Shown here: positions 32,102-44,838 of the stretch, in pieces
Numbering within the stretch: the stretch's first letter is position 1
How the letters are laid out: every line of letters begins with the position of its first letter
NCBI GenBank assembly: GCA_027886185.1
Contig: WOAB01000233.1
Span: forward strand, 1-64,000
Direction of reading: 5' to 3'
DNA: 64,000 nucleotides
Source of the DNA: Rheum nobile
Taxonomy: Eukaryota; Streptophyta; Magnoliopsida; Caryophyllales; Polygonaceae
Program-made: the position numbers and the translations under genes
The notes under the pieces: model-generated
What the model saw: only the letters and a program-made list of their open reading frames with translations
Told to the model about the DNA's origin: nothing
Database searches by the model: none

Positions 32102-33228
32102 TCCCTTGTAATATCCCTCATTTTATAAGGATAATTTGGAATTTTTCCAACTCCCGTATTACAAGTCGGATTAAATTCAGAGAAGTTCGGACATTCTGTA
32201 TCATGTTTGATCTCTGTAATATTTTTTTCGAGTAATATAAAATACAGCTGGCATGTGTTCAAGGTTAAATAGTCATTCGTGTACGAATATATTTAACCCG
32301 GGGTTAAGAAAATTAACCCAAGTTTAAAACGGACGAAAGGGTGAAAATGGCCTTGACCGCACCCCGCGGTCAAGTGGCCGCACCCGCGGCGAAGGCCGAT
32401 CTATGAGGCGGTCTGTGGAGGCCACCGCACCCTGCCGTACCCCGCGGTGGGATATTTTTCTTCTGCAGCGTGATCGTCTTCCCCTGCAAGTGGCGCCGGT
32501 TGTCAGGACTAGGCCGCCTGAATTCGCCCCTAGCCGTCCCATTTGTTCCCTTGCAAGTGGAGGTGGGTTGGGGATATAAAAGGGAGGAGCTGGAGAGGAA
32601 GATTCGCCCTGCTAAACGTCTTCTTCCTCCTTTGTCTTCTTCCTCCTCTGTTTTCTCCATTGCCGCCTGAGCTTCCAAGCTTTCGCCGGAGCTTCGCCGG
32701 AGTTTCCCTTGAGTGGAGAAAGTACTCCCAAGTTGTGTTGGAAGGTTTAATGTGTTTGGAGAGTAAACCATAGTCGAATCGAAAGCAAACAACTCGATTT
32801 GGGTGAGTTTTCTGAATTTTCGCTGAAGCCCCTCTGCCTCTGTTAGCTCGCCGCACCCGCGGCAAGGACCCCACCGCACCCGCGGTGAGTTGGGTTCGTG
32901 TTGTGGCTCGTGGGTGTGTGGTCTTGAGCGAGGCTTGGCTCCTTCGATTCTTTCCGTATTCTTTTAGATTCATATATGAGGATATTGAATCTAACTTAGG
33001 GTCTCGTTTTGGGTCGATCCGAAGGAATCTGTGGTCTTAGATCTTTCCCTGTTTCGGACCCAGGAACTCGTCGTCTCTAAGCTTTGCTAAAGATTTCGTC
33101 GGATCTAAGGCAAGTGGTGGTTCGCTCTTGCTTATCATTCCATATTTCCATTAATTATCAATTGTTTAATTTTTAATTAGTTGGGATGATTTACTGTTTT
33201 CGTTGGGAACAGTTTTGATAACTGTTTG

Positions 33229-33416
33229 TGATTTAATACATATATTATAATAGGTTGTATATCTGCTAGAACAACGCTATTATATATATTTATGTGATTT
33301 AATACAGATATTATAATAGGTTGTATATATGCTAGAACAACGATATTATATATATTTATGTGATTTAATACAGATATTATGATAGGTTGTATATCGTTAG
33401 AACAACGCTATTTTAT
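33229..33416. repeat. 66-bp tandem repeat, three copies
   Basis: Units start at 33229, 33295 and 33361 with TGATTTAATACAGATATTAT and contain GCTAGAACAACG. The third is slightly shortened. Confidence 0.9.
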
Positions 33417-33608
33417 CTGTTATTAGCCGCGATGGCTTTGATGTGATTATTACTGTGCTGAACTATTTAGTTAGCACGAGTATTCGTAGGAACGCTACTG
33501 TGTATCTCATTGCGAGTGCTAGTCGTTTCTTGATAACCTGGTGGTTAGGATTTAGTTCCTACCATCCTCCTTACTCTAGGTTTGTACACACAGCTGGTGC
33601 CGCTTGTA

Positions 33609-33751
33609 GGGATTTAGTTCCCGATTTCGTTTTGAGGGATTTAGTTCCCGATTCCGTTGTTTGGGATTTAGTTCCCGAGGGATTTAGTTCCCGATTCGAC
33701 TTTAGGGATTTAGTTCCCGAGTCAACTCCGCCTTAGGGATTTAGTTCCCGA
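33609..33751. repeat. Six copies of GGGATTTAGTTCCCGA
   Basis: Copies at about 33609, 33636, 33662, 33678, 33704 and 33736 with spacers of 0-16 bases, plus a decayed copy near 33549. The word is an imperfect palindrome (GGGA...TCCC). Confidence 0.9.
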
Positions 33752-34696
33752 CGGTATCTCTTTATCCTGAGGGATGAGAGAATCTAAAAGCTTATAACGT
33801 GATGTGCGTTTTGGAATTTAATGAGATAAGTGCTTTAGTGCACATGATTAATATACCCTTGGGCGAGTAGTGTAACTAGGGAATAGTGCAGCTAGGAAAG
33901 CTCGTCTTGACTTTGATCAGAATAAAGTTCTCTTTCCAATCTGGATTCGCTTTGAGCGGTGAGGTTGGTCGTGAGCCGAAACATCAAGTCGTTTTTGAAC
34001 GCTTGTGTGTAATTATTTATGTTCCCCAACATTTGTCATGTTTCCGATAAGACTCATCTCGTTGGAGTCTTCTTTTGGGATTGATTGTTGTGAGACTCGG
34101 TCTCCAGAATCTTCTCTTGATCATGTCTTTTCTTGTGTTTCAGTAGAGTATGATGGTTGACTATCGTTATCGGTTTTGATTCGAGGAGCGATGAGTCTAA
34201 CCTAATACGTCTACTTCGAACCATTCTGCTTTATACCCTTGCTTAGTCTTTCATTAGACTAACCAACCGTAATTGTTCTCTGCATGGTTGGCCGGTGTCA
34301 TCCGTTCGATTCGGCACATCAGATAAGTTGTCATCCCGTGAAGGCTAGAACGACTATTGAGGCGAACGGTGTTTTGACAAGTTTATCCAGGTTAAGATCC
34401 TTGGCGGGTGATCATTGCGATCAAGACTCTTTGATGGTTATTTAAAAGACTTCCGCTGTGTTAAGAAAATGTTTTGTGTAAAGACTTCCGCTGTATTTCT
34501 GATGTATTTTGTCGTACTTGGAATTGTGTTGTAATTCCGCGACTATGGTTTAAATGAAAGTTATGATATTTTATATCATAATTGTTGTTTGATGATTTAT
34601 ATCAACTGGTAAAGCCTTGGGTGACATCGGACATAACGTCTGAGGTCACTGGTGGTAATGCCTTCAAGGTTATATATTTGGGGGTATTACATCCCT

Positions 34697-36679
34697 GAAT
34701 TAAAATTCTTTGGCTTGTGCTTGTGTGGTTCAATCTTTTTGCCTATGGATAAGGAGAAGCAAATTTTGAAATATACTCTTTACTATTGAACTTGATGCTC
34801 AACTGAAATGAAAAATGAATTTGTGATGGCTTGTGGTAACATGGACCTAGAATTTCCTCGTTGAACACCCTACTATTTCCTTATTTTTGTTGTGTGGGTT
34901 AGTTGTTATGTTTCTTCTCATGACTGAATTTAGTGTACGCGCTTTACCTCGATTGGGAAGAGTAACAACAGTGGAGGAGTTATTATATTGAAATAATTAT
35001 GTTTGGATTTTGATCCTTGTTGGTGGGTTTTACTCTTATGGAATTCTGAATTTAATTTTGACCAATTGATGTATGTTATTTACTCATGGACTTTTGAAAA
35101 TGATATCTTTCAAAGTGATTACATGAGCTTGTGTTATTTTCTTACCTCCTCATCTAGATCAATGATTTGCATTAAGTGTTGTAATCCTCTTTGCATTAAG
35201 TGTTAGACTCATTTGGATGATCTACTGCCCAGGAAATCAAGAAGACATTTTCTAGTCATTTGCAAGATATAGAAAGTTATCATAGATCCAATTATGTTGA
35301 ATAATTATCTATTGAACCAAGCTAACCAAAACAATCCTACTACCATCAAGGTTGAGGAGACCAAAAAAAATAGTGGTTTTAGATCTAAAAAAGAAGAAAA
35401 AAAGATGTTGCTAGACTTGTACTATCGGATCCAATATTTACATGAAACGAATTGACCTACAAATAATTGCTAATGATCCGATTTCCAAATACCTTCATCT
35501 TATGATGAATATGTTTTCAATGAAAAATCTCTGTCCCATGAAAATCAACGAACATCTTAAAGACTAAGTCGAGAAATGAAAATCAAAGAACATTCTGAGA
35601 TACATTCATTTGTTGTTGTGAAGCTACTTATAGGTTAGGTTTGAGGTTGTTGTTTCGGGTAAGAGATCGAGGATGTGGTCGTGTGATTCATGTTGACTTC
35701 TCGAGATGAAGCGTCACCCAAGTGTTCAATTGCACCTTCACTTATTGTTTTATTGATTTGCTTCCCCACTGTTGGAACTCCGCGTTGGTGTTTTCCAATC
35801 CGTGTTTGCGTCTTTCTCACCCCTTTGCTTACTTCTCTGGCTTTCCTTTCAGTTTTGTTTGTTTCTCATTAACTACGGGTGGTAATTTTGTTTTCCCTTA
35901 TCACTTGTTCCAACAGCTAATTCTTTCGGCCTCTAGAAAATCTCTTTGAATTTCCACCTTATAAAAAAAAAACAACACTTTCTCTTCTCCTCCTTCTCCA
36001 TCTTGGGCGAGAATTGGGTTTTCACAGCCAGCTTGAACGCACAACAATCCAGAGCCTATTCGGAGGCTGTTTTCAAAGAATTTGGAGTCTGAATCGATCA
36101 TATTTCGATGTTCGATAAGATTTCTATGGAATTTTCTAACTTTAAACTCAACAAATTTCCGCCAAAACCTGATTTAGGTTTTTGTCTTTTATGGTTCTTA
36201 TGCAAAACTGTTCCCATGTTGAATTGAATAGAAAATGATAAATTAGATCAATTAACTTGTATGTCGAACATAATGAAATTGTGTGTTGTTTGAGATTCAT
36301 CTGTATAAAAGTCAGCCAAATTAAATTTGGGGTGAATTTAAAGTTCGAACGATACTGAGACGAACATGCCTAATCGAGCAGGCATCGTGAATTTGCGCGC
36401 TGATATTGAGCGTGCTAAAAAGAAGGAGCTCGTTGTACAACAACAAGCTTCCTTCTCCAACTCGTTGATAAAATGCAAAAAAATAATTTTAATACTGCCT
36501 ATTTGCAGATTAGGTTAACCCAAATATGCAAATGTAGCGAGCTTCCTTCTGATTATTTATTTAAATGTGTCATTATATAGTACCAAGTAAATGATAAAGA
36601 GATTGATGAGCACATAGGATTTGTGTGAGGCGGGAGTCTTTAATTTCACCCATTTTACTATTGTGTGCTTTTTATTGTT
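34697..36679. other. Intergenic, no gene recognised
   Basis: AT-rich with scattered short frames. I see no domains, splice patterns or clear repeats. A small hairpin (ATGCCT...AGGCAT) lies near 36366. Confidence 0.5.
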
Positions 36680-38800
36680 AGAAAACAGGCGGAGCCCGAG
36701 AAGGGTGTTTTATTAGCCTAAAACCAAACGATCCTCGGAAGAGGACATCAAATCCGCATCATACAATGATTTAATGTTGGGAGGAATATAAGAAATGAAA
36801 GAAAGCTATGAGTAATTGTAAACGAGAATTGAGCAAGTTCATTGGCTACAACATTGTTGGTTCGCGGAGTGTGCTGCAGTTGGATCATTCAATTGTTGTT
36901 GGCAATCAAGTGTCAAGATCGATCGATCAGGAAAAAGTCAGGGTGAGTAACAAGGTGTCGAACGCCAAGAAGACGACAAGCCTCCGAGGAGTCGCTTTCC
37001 ACGATCAGCCTAGTGAAACCCAGCTCCAAAGCCACCTGAAGCCCTCGATATAAGGCCATGAGTTCAACATATATATAGTTCATTGCCATATAGCTTGAGA
37101 GAACAAAACCATGAAGAAATTGGTCATGGTCATTACGAAAAATACATCCACCTCAAACACGACCCTGGTTACCTTTCGGAGCTCCGTCAATATTTATTTT
37201 GATCCACCCCAACTGAGGCCGCTTCCATCATGCCCTGCCTTGATTATGATGTGAATCCGTCTGTTGGGATGAAAGGTTATCCCGGTCTTGTACAACCTTG
37301 TAAGCTTGAATATGTACCACCACTATAGCAGACAAAGAGCTCACCAAATCCCGATTGTAAAAAACTAGAGCATTTCCACGTGAACCAGGACATAACAACA
37401 AAAAGAGACGCCCAACTTGCATCTATACTGATGTTCAAATTCACCCAACCGAGTTTGGTAGATGACGTGAAGAAGCCATGTGGTATCACATGAAGGACAT
37501 CTTATTCCAAATCGCAGCGCGGACAATCGGGGTCGGAAGACAGATGATGGTGTACCCGGTTGGAGTTGTAAAGGAAGCAATTGTGTGGGCCATGTAGGGA
37601 AACATGAAGGCCCACTCATGCACCTAAATCTTCCTAATAGAGCGCCAAACACAAGAATTTTCCACCAAGTCTGGTTCTCTTAGAAGACGAAAAGCTGATT
37701 TAGCAGTAAATAGACCATTAGGAGACCCCCTTGAAAAATTTATCATTTGCATCAACTCTAGTATCCAACCAAATAGCGACAACCATAATTCAAGTTCAAG
37801 CCACGTGGTTGATGAGTGGCTGGTCATCAAGCCACGTGGTCTGTCCAAAAGAGAGTCGTGGTACCATTACCCACGATTGTCCGGATGCCCTTCTTTAATA
37901 ACCAAGCTCCAAGTACGGGAAGAGCGGGAAGATTTCAATAATTGCTACGAATGACCCATGACCATAGCATCGTAGGCTCTTGAAGCGTTCTCCAGTCCTG
38001 TTTTGTCTCATATGACGAAGCCTCAGACATAGGCTTAGCAATCTTGTCCTGTGAAAGAAGATGTATCCGACTTTGTTCAGAAGTAGATCCCCAAACAAAG
38101 CCACAAATGAGTTGATCAATCTTGTCACAAATAGCTCAAGGCAGGTAACAAGACTACATAAAGGACTGAATTTGCTAATGTCACCCGACCAGCCAATGAA
38201 ACCTTGTCAAGAAGAAATTGATATTTCTCAAGAGTCGTGCGCCCAATTGCAATTGGGACACCCAAATAGTTACCAAAATCAGTTGATATTGGTATAGATA
38301 GAAGATTGCTCACCACATTCCGCATTTGCACCGAGACAACCTTAGAGAACAAGACGATACTCTTATGGTAATTAACTCGTTCCCCAGACATTGCACACAA
38401 CTGTTCAAGGCATTCCCAAATGACCAAGGCTTGTCTAGCGTTTGCTTTGGCGAAAGAAAAGACAAGACATATGAATTGTATCCAGTGTAATGGGATCCCA
38501 AAGACCACCATCAACAACATCTTGTCTAATGTGGGAGAGGCGCTCCATACATAACACGAACAAATAAGGTCATAGCAAATCACCTTGTCAGATGCCCCGA
38601 GACGACAAAAAATTCCCAATCGTGCACCATTCCACGACAGATTCATCGAGCCTTGTGTTTGACACAACATAATGACCTCAATTAGGGAAGACGGTAAGCC
38701 GGCCAACATGTTGCAGGGTAGATTTCAAAGAGTCCCATCTGACCCCATCATATGTCTTAGCCAAAATCATCCATCTCGTTGATTGGGATGAGTTCATTGA
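36680..38800 (-). pseudogene. 5'-truncated L1-type LINE with RNase H
   Basis: Read on minus from about 38800: the end of the RT fingers (Y-D-G-V-R-W-D), an F-A-K-A-N-A-R-Q-A motif just after the lost catalytic F-A-D-D block, Y-L-G-V-P (Y-L-G-x-P), a zf-RVT region (S-P-N-G-x-F-T-A-K-S-A-F-R) near 37740, and an RNase H (I-x-I-D-G-A-P-K-G near 37190, V-E-L-M-A-L, V-E-S-D-S) to about 36750. A TAATAAAA tail and GGGCTCCGCC motif near 36690-36720 fit a plant LINE 3' end. Many stops and frameshifts. The 5' half is absent. Confidence 0.82.
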
Positions 38801-39303
38801 TCGTGCTAATTCATTTTTCTCTAAGGTTTTGTATGAACTTTTATCTTTTACTCGTCAAGGACCAACTTGTAACCAAAAATTTAACCCAAGTTTAGTAGTA
38901 ATTTTGCTAGGCTATCATAGCAGTTATGCTTTTCAATATTAAGAACAATTTTTTATTAGAAAATTCAGAAATATTAGTCTCTATTATGATGAGCAAATTA
39001 TTACTCAAAAATCCCTGAAACATTTATCGACTCTATTCGGACCACCTCAAGCTGTTATTCTCGAAAATAAATTGGACCTAGAATACTTTTGTATTTTTAG
39101 TTTATTTTAAAAATTATATGTGTTTGAGAAGTTGAACGATTGAAAAATAAGTTGAGAAGTTGAAGGTATATAAAATTTAAATAACCAATTAAAATACACA
39201 TGTCGATTTAATAAAAAACTAAATGTCAAATATAGAATTGGCCGCTTAATTTCTAACAAAGACTTGATTTTTCTGTAATTATTTATGGAGATTTTCAAAT
39301 GTT
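38801..39303. other. Intergenic, no gene recognised
   Basis: AT-rich, no supported feature. Confidence 0.5.
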
Positions 39304-40802
39304 ACTAGTCTAGAACCTATGCCATACACGAGATATCTTTATTAAGGTGTTGTTTTAGTATAGCTTTAATATCACTTTTGCGTATATACTAAATAAAACT
39401 ATATTATATTAGCATAAACCATAAAAAAAAATGTATATATTTTATTAAAAAATATTAATCATAAACTCATAATATTAGTAAAAAAAGAAAAATTGAACAA
39501 TATTGTTCACATGTATCATAATAAATTTGTAGAAATTAAAAGAGTAATGATATGTATACTATCACATCAGTATATAATATTAGAAGATATATAATTGAAC
39601 ATAAAAAAAGTAAATTTTTTATTGAAAAATATTGGTAAGCTTTTTTTGGGTAAGAATGATCTCTTTAATAGAAATCGCGTTTCATCAATTCAATATAAAC
39701 AATTATAAAATTTTATATAGCAATTAATAATTGAACTTTTAATTAATGTAAATAATTTTAGAAATTATCAATCAATTTATTTTAATGTACATTTATATTA
39801 GCTTTGAGTAATCTTTGTTGAGCAATGAGCTTTCTAAATATTGAGGTTGGTTAAATTTGCTCAATGCATAAAAAGGATTGTTATTCAAGGAATTATAATC
39901 AACTTAAGAACACAAACAAAAAAATTGATATCATGAACAATAGAAATATCTCTCACATCAAGTAAATAGTACTTAAATTAAAAAAGTTTGGTTTGATGTC
40001 TATAATAAAAATAATACTCGGAACACTATAAAAATCTTGTTAAAATTTATTTGTTGAAAATTTGCTAAAAAGAGTGACTAACGTATAAAGAATGAAGGAA
40101 AAAACTACAATTTTACATGTCAAAAAAGCTTAATATGATTAAGATGAATTGAGAAATGAATAATTGAATGTGTTACGAAAAAGAAGTATATTATTAATCG
40201 TACGTTGTATATAGCTTAATTTGTAAGTGTATTTATATATGGAATTATGGATGCATGATTTCCGACCCAATGTCATTTGATTCACTTTCTCTTTCATCGT
40301 ATGGAATTGATGAGATAGTGAAAACAAAATAATAATCAATCATAAATAGAACAAAATTTATCTAGTTTGTTATATTATCAAACATAAGTTATTTTGTAGC
40401 TAGCTTGATTTAAATTTACTTGAACGAACAAAATTTAATTTCCATAGCATTACTTGAAGCTCAACATTGGACTTGATAAAGAATCTGTGAAATCATAGCT
40501 GTATAAAAAAACTAATTAAAATGTTAATGTATTAATAGCAAATAATGAGATCTCAACTTATCAAATCAAATCAAAACATTTTGCTTAATAAAGAAAATCA
40601 TATTAGGATGTAAGTAAAAAGCCAATTTGGTATGGTTTGTTGGTACAAATTTTGTTAAGATTTATTTATTTAATTTTTGATAAATAATTTGATATAATAA
40701 CAAATTAAAAACGAAAAAAAAATCAAACTTTTACACATAAATAAAGTGGGTCCAGAAGCGTTCTGGTGACTCTAAAGATGAAGGGTTTAATATGTATATA
40801 GA
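39304..40802 (-). mobile_element. Non-autonomous Helitron-like element, copy A
   Basis: On minus, the 5' end reads TCTATATACATATTAAACCC (40802 downward) and the 3' end is a decayed hairpin followed by GACTAG|T at 39304-39307. About 1 kb (39304-40340) is clearly homologous to 42846-43830. There is no coding capacity. TC...CTAG termini with no target duplication fit Helitrons. Without a known family the call remains structural. Confidence 0.65.
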
Positions 40803-42842
40803 GTTTACTGATTTTGATGAGCCTGCTCTTTGAATTCAAGGTATACTAATATCCATTTAGGGATTTTTTTCTTAGTTCCTTAGTAGTTACTTGAGTTTTA
40901 TCCTCTTTTTGAAACTTTTATTTTTTAATGAATCACCACTTTTTAATTTTAAATTAACGTAATTTTTTTGTCAATAATATTAGCATAGATTTGAAAGTAA
41001 ATTGAGAGATTTGATATAACTGTAAATAATATTAAAAAATTAAGATCTTTTTAACAATGATATGTAATTTCTAAATTTAATTCCAAATATCTCCATCAAT
41101 TATTTCTAATTAAGATCTTTGCTAACAAATATTGATATATTAAATATATCAAAAAATGATTGTCTCAATATATACCTTTTTTATTTGCATAAAAATATGA
41201 AATATAAGATATATATGATCAGTTATGATTAGACCTGTCAAAAACCGACCTAACCCGAAAACCCGACTCGACCTGAAAGGACCCGAACCCGACCTGAACG
41301 TCACTGTGTCAAGAAGGACCCGAACCCGAAGGACCCGAACCCGAACCGACTCGACCCGAACGCAAATCCGAGCTCGCGGGTCCCCTTTATTTTGTACCGA
41401 CCTGATCGACCCGCTTTTGGAATATTTTGATAACCCGAAGTTACCGAACCCGAACTTACCGAGACCGAACCCGACCAACCTGAACCCGACCTGATTAACG
41501 AATAAATGTGGAGTATTAATAAAATATAACATAAAATATGTATGATAAATGACATATAAATAATGATAATATGCTTAATATCCTAAAATAATAGCATTGT
41601 TGTACTTATATAATTTTTTATAATGTAGAAATTTATAAATTAATATAATAAAATGAAAAATAAAAATAAAAAATGATTTTGGTCTACTAATATCAATTAC
41701 ATTAAAATAATTATTAATATTATTATTATTTTAATTCATTTCAACTTATTTTGACATATTTAAATTAGTTTTTAACTATTTAATAATATTTAAATAGTGA
41801 ACAAAATATTTAAAAAATGACCCGTTGGTTAACCTGAACCGCTCGCTGACCTGTAATGACCCGACCGACTTGACTTGTTATCCGAAATGACTCGACCCGT
41901 TCTCAACCCGAACCCGAAATAACCGAACCGAACCCGACTTGACCGACCCGATTGACAACTCTATTGATAGCTCATATTTTCTTATTAACTCAAAAATAAA
42001 TTTTCATTATTATAAATATTAGTTAATTCAATCCATGAAATTATATTATTTATAATAATGTTTATTTTTAGATTTTAAGTTGAGTTGAACTATGAAGATA
42101 TTATATTGCTTTCAAAATTAGATAGATAAGTTAACAATTTACAATTAATTGAGATATCTAAAATTTAATTGTGTATGATAACACCTCCATAGATTTGTTA
42201 GCAAACGAATTCTAGAGAAGTAAAATTATAAGATGATGTTAGGAAGATCTCGTAGGATTTGATAAGGTCAATAAATTGAGAAATTAAAACTTATTAAATT
42301 AAACTAACCACATCGACATTTATGAAGGATTTTGTATCAGTAATGGTAAAATAAGTAAAAAAAAAAAGTAAACTTTGTTAAGAGTATCAAAATAAATCAT
42401 ATCAATAATTTATAGATTAGAAATAACATAATTATAATAAATTATTAAGATTAGCTTAGGTGTCATCGTTCTTGTAAAAAAACAATCCGTCTATTTTTAT
42501 ATTGACTATGAATACTATATAAGACCCTTATATTAATTTAAAATAATTATACAACAATATTCATGTTAGAAAATGAATGTGAAATTTAATATTCAAACAA
42601 ATATAATGTTTAGATTAGATCATACGTATTGTTAAAAGAAATAAGCTAATTTCTCTAAAATAATACATTTAATTTAATGAGATTTGGTTAAGATTTGATA
42701 GAATTTTAGAGTTTATATTTGATTAATTTAAAAAACAAAATAAAATTATTAAAGAGGATAATAATAAATTAAAAAATTAAACCTTAACAACCTGAGCTAA
42801 AAAACACTCTGGTAGCTCAAAAAAACGAGGTTTAATATATAG
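40803..42842 (-). mobile_element. Partial Helitron-like element, copy C (5' part at right end)
   Basis: The last 400 bases (42440-42842) match 50265-50580 closely, including the 5'-terminal CTATATATTAAACCTC (minus). They abut the CTAG end of copy B with no intervening unique sequence. The matching 3' end of this copy was not found; the rest of the interval is AT-rich and holds a nested MITE-like element. Confidence 0.5.
41230..41963. mobile_element. hAT-like MITE rich in ACCCGA motifs
   Basis: Ends TAGACCTGTCAA and, at the right in reverse complement, TAGAGTTGTCAA, giving short inverted termini. Both arms are strings of ACCCGAACCCGACC-type words (41255-41500 forward, 41820-41955), with AT-rich sequence between. 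Similar TAGRSSTGTCAA-ended MITEs are widespread in plants. The 8-bp target duplication expected for hAT elements was not evident. Confidence 0.55.
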
Positions 42843-42858
42843 TTACTAGTTCAGAACC

Positions 42859-42872
42859 CGTGCCCATGCACG
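42859..42872 (-). other. Helitron 3' hairpin
   Basis: A perfect 5-bp stem (CGTGC/GCACG) with a 4-base loop, 9 bases before the CTAG terminus. Confidence 0.65.
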
Positions 42873-43863
42873 AGATATTTTTATTAAGGTGTTGTTTTAG
42901 TATAACTTTAATATCACTTTTACGTGTTTATCTAATAAAATTATATTATATTAGCATAAACCATAAAAAAATTATATGTTTTATTAAAAAATATTAATCA
43001 TATACTCATAATAAGAAGGAGAGAAAATTTGAACAATATTGTTCACATGTATCATAATAAATTTGTAGAAACTAAAAGAGAAATGATATGCTGAAGTGAT
43101 ATATTATCACATCAATATCTAATATTAGAAGATATATAATTGAACATACAAAAAACAAATTAATGAAAAATATGGGTAAGCTTTTTTTGGCAAGAATGAT
43201 CTCTTTAATAAATATTGTATTTCATCAATTCAATATAAACAATTACAAAATTTTAAATAAAATTTTATAATTAAACTTTTAATTAATATAAATACTTTTA
43301 GAAATTATCAAGTCTATCAATTTATTTTAGAGTACCTTTATATTAGCTTTTGGTAATCTTTACTGAGCAATGAGCTTTCTGAATGTTGAAGTTGGTTAAA
43401 TTTGCTCAATGTTTAAAAATGATTGTTGCTCAAGAAAATGTAAGCAACTTAAGAGCACGAACAAAACAATTGATATCATGAACAATAAACTATCTCTCAC
43501 ATCAAGTAAATAATACTTAAATTAAAAAACTTTGGTTTGATGTCTGTAATAAAAATAATACTTGAAACATTATAAAATTCTTGTTAAAATTTATTTGCTA
43601 AAAAAAAGTGACTAACGTATAAAGAATGAAGAAAAAAACTACAATTTTACATGTCAAAAAAGATTAATATAATCAAGATGAATTGAGAAATGAATAATTT
43701 GAATGTGTTACGAAACAGAAGTATAATATTAATCATAAGCTGTATATAGCTAAATTTGTGAGTGTATTTATATATATGAGATTATGGATGCATGGTTTCT
43801 GACCCAATGTCCATTGATTCACTATAATCCGTCTATTTTTATATTGACTATGAATATTATAAG

Positions 43864-44838
43864 TGTTGGATCGTTAGAGTTACATCTGAGGGAACAAAGG
43901 CTTTGTTCCCACAAAAGGTGCAGCGGAATAATATAAGAGTTACGTCTGAAGGAACAAAGGCTTTGTTCCCACAGAAGGTGCAGCGGAATAATATAGCAAG
44001 AAAGATAAGAAACGAACTCACGATGTATAATGGAAACCCTAATTAGCCAACTAGCTAATCAAAGAAAAACCACTACCTTCAAGCTTCTCGCTTGAGAGGA
44101 TTTTGAAGCGTCTACTCGTCTTATTGATTTCTTGTTCGATTACACTTGTAGCATGGACTCCAAACCCTAGACTACCCAGCTAGATTCGAAGATCACTCCT
44201 ACAACGATGAATCTGAACTCAACCCTCAAAGACTCATAAACAACTTCACTCTCCTTTCTGTTCTCTTATACTCACAGTTCGTCGTCGTCGATCCTTACAT
44301 AGAAATGAATCCACACTTCTATAAATACAACTCGACTAAACCCTAATCGTAACAAGATTAAAATCTTTTCTAAACTTGATAACAAGAAGATATTTAAATG
44401 ATTTGAAGAATATTATCTTATCAGCCGATATTATCTAAGGAAGGATTTTCCTAAGATAACAAAATCGGATAAAGATAAAATCCTTCTCTCTCCAAATATA
44501 TTATCTTAGGAAAGATTTCCTAAGATAACACATTCGGATTCTCTCTCCAAATCTTCTCTTCGGCGAGATCCTTCCAGCCGAAATCCTTTTCCTTGATCGC
44601 GTGATCTTCCAAGATTGTTTCCATAATCTTCACGTTGGAAATCCTTCACTCCATTCGCATCTTCGTCTTGTTCGTCATTGATGTTCCTTGAGAGGTAACA
44701 AAGCACATGGACAGAGCTTTGTTCCCTCTGTGATCCTTTGCTGCAATGGTTCCCTGTGACAGCTGTCTTTGTTCCTGAAACACTCAGTTACCAGATTAGC
44801 TGAATGTTTGTTACTATCAAAACCTAAGGAATTCAACA
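43864..44838 (-). repeat. 3' LTR of the copia element, with internal 60-bp duplication
   Basis: Positions 43876-43935 and 43936-43995 are a tandem pair (AGAGTTACRTCTGARGGAAC start). The other LTR has a single copy. Confidence 0.9.

Larger units (their letters stand above)
32107..34691 (+). mobile_element. 2.6 kb solo LTR of a gypsy element
   Basis: Begins TGTAATATCC and ends GGGGGTATTACA, flanked by an exact 5-bp duplication TCCCT (32102-32106 and 34692-34696). There is no internal domain. It carries a GC-rich block of CCGCGG-type palindromes (32355-32460 and 32850-32890), a 66-bp tandem repeat and an array of GGGATTTAGTTCCCGA. Segments match, in reverse orientation, the LTR at 61627-64000 (for example CCAATCTGGATTCGC and AAAGCCTTGGGTGAC). 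Confidence 0.88.

Noticed and set aside
41225..41494. Open frames across the ACCCGA-rich block on both strands
   Set aside because: Simple-sequence composition keeps several frames open. No domain is present.
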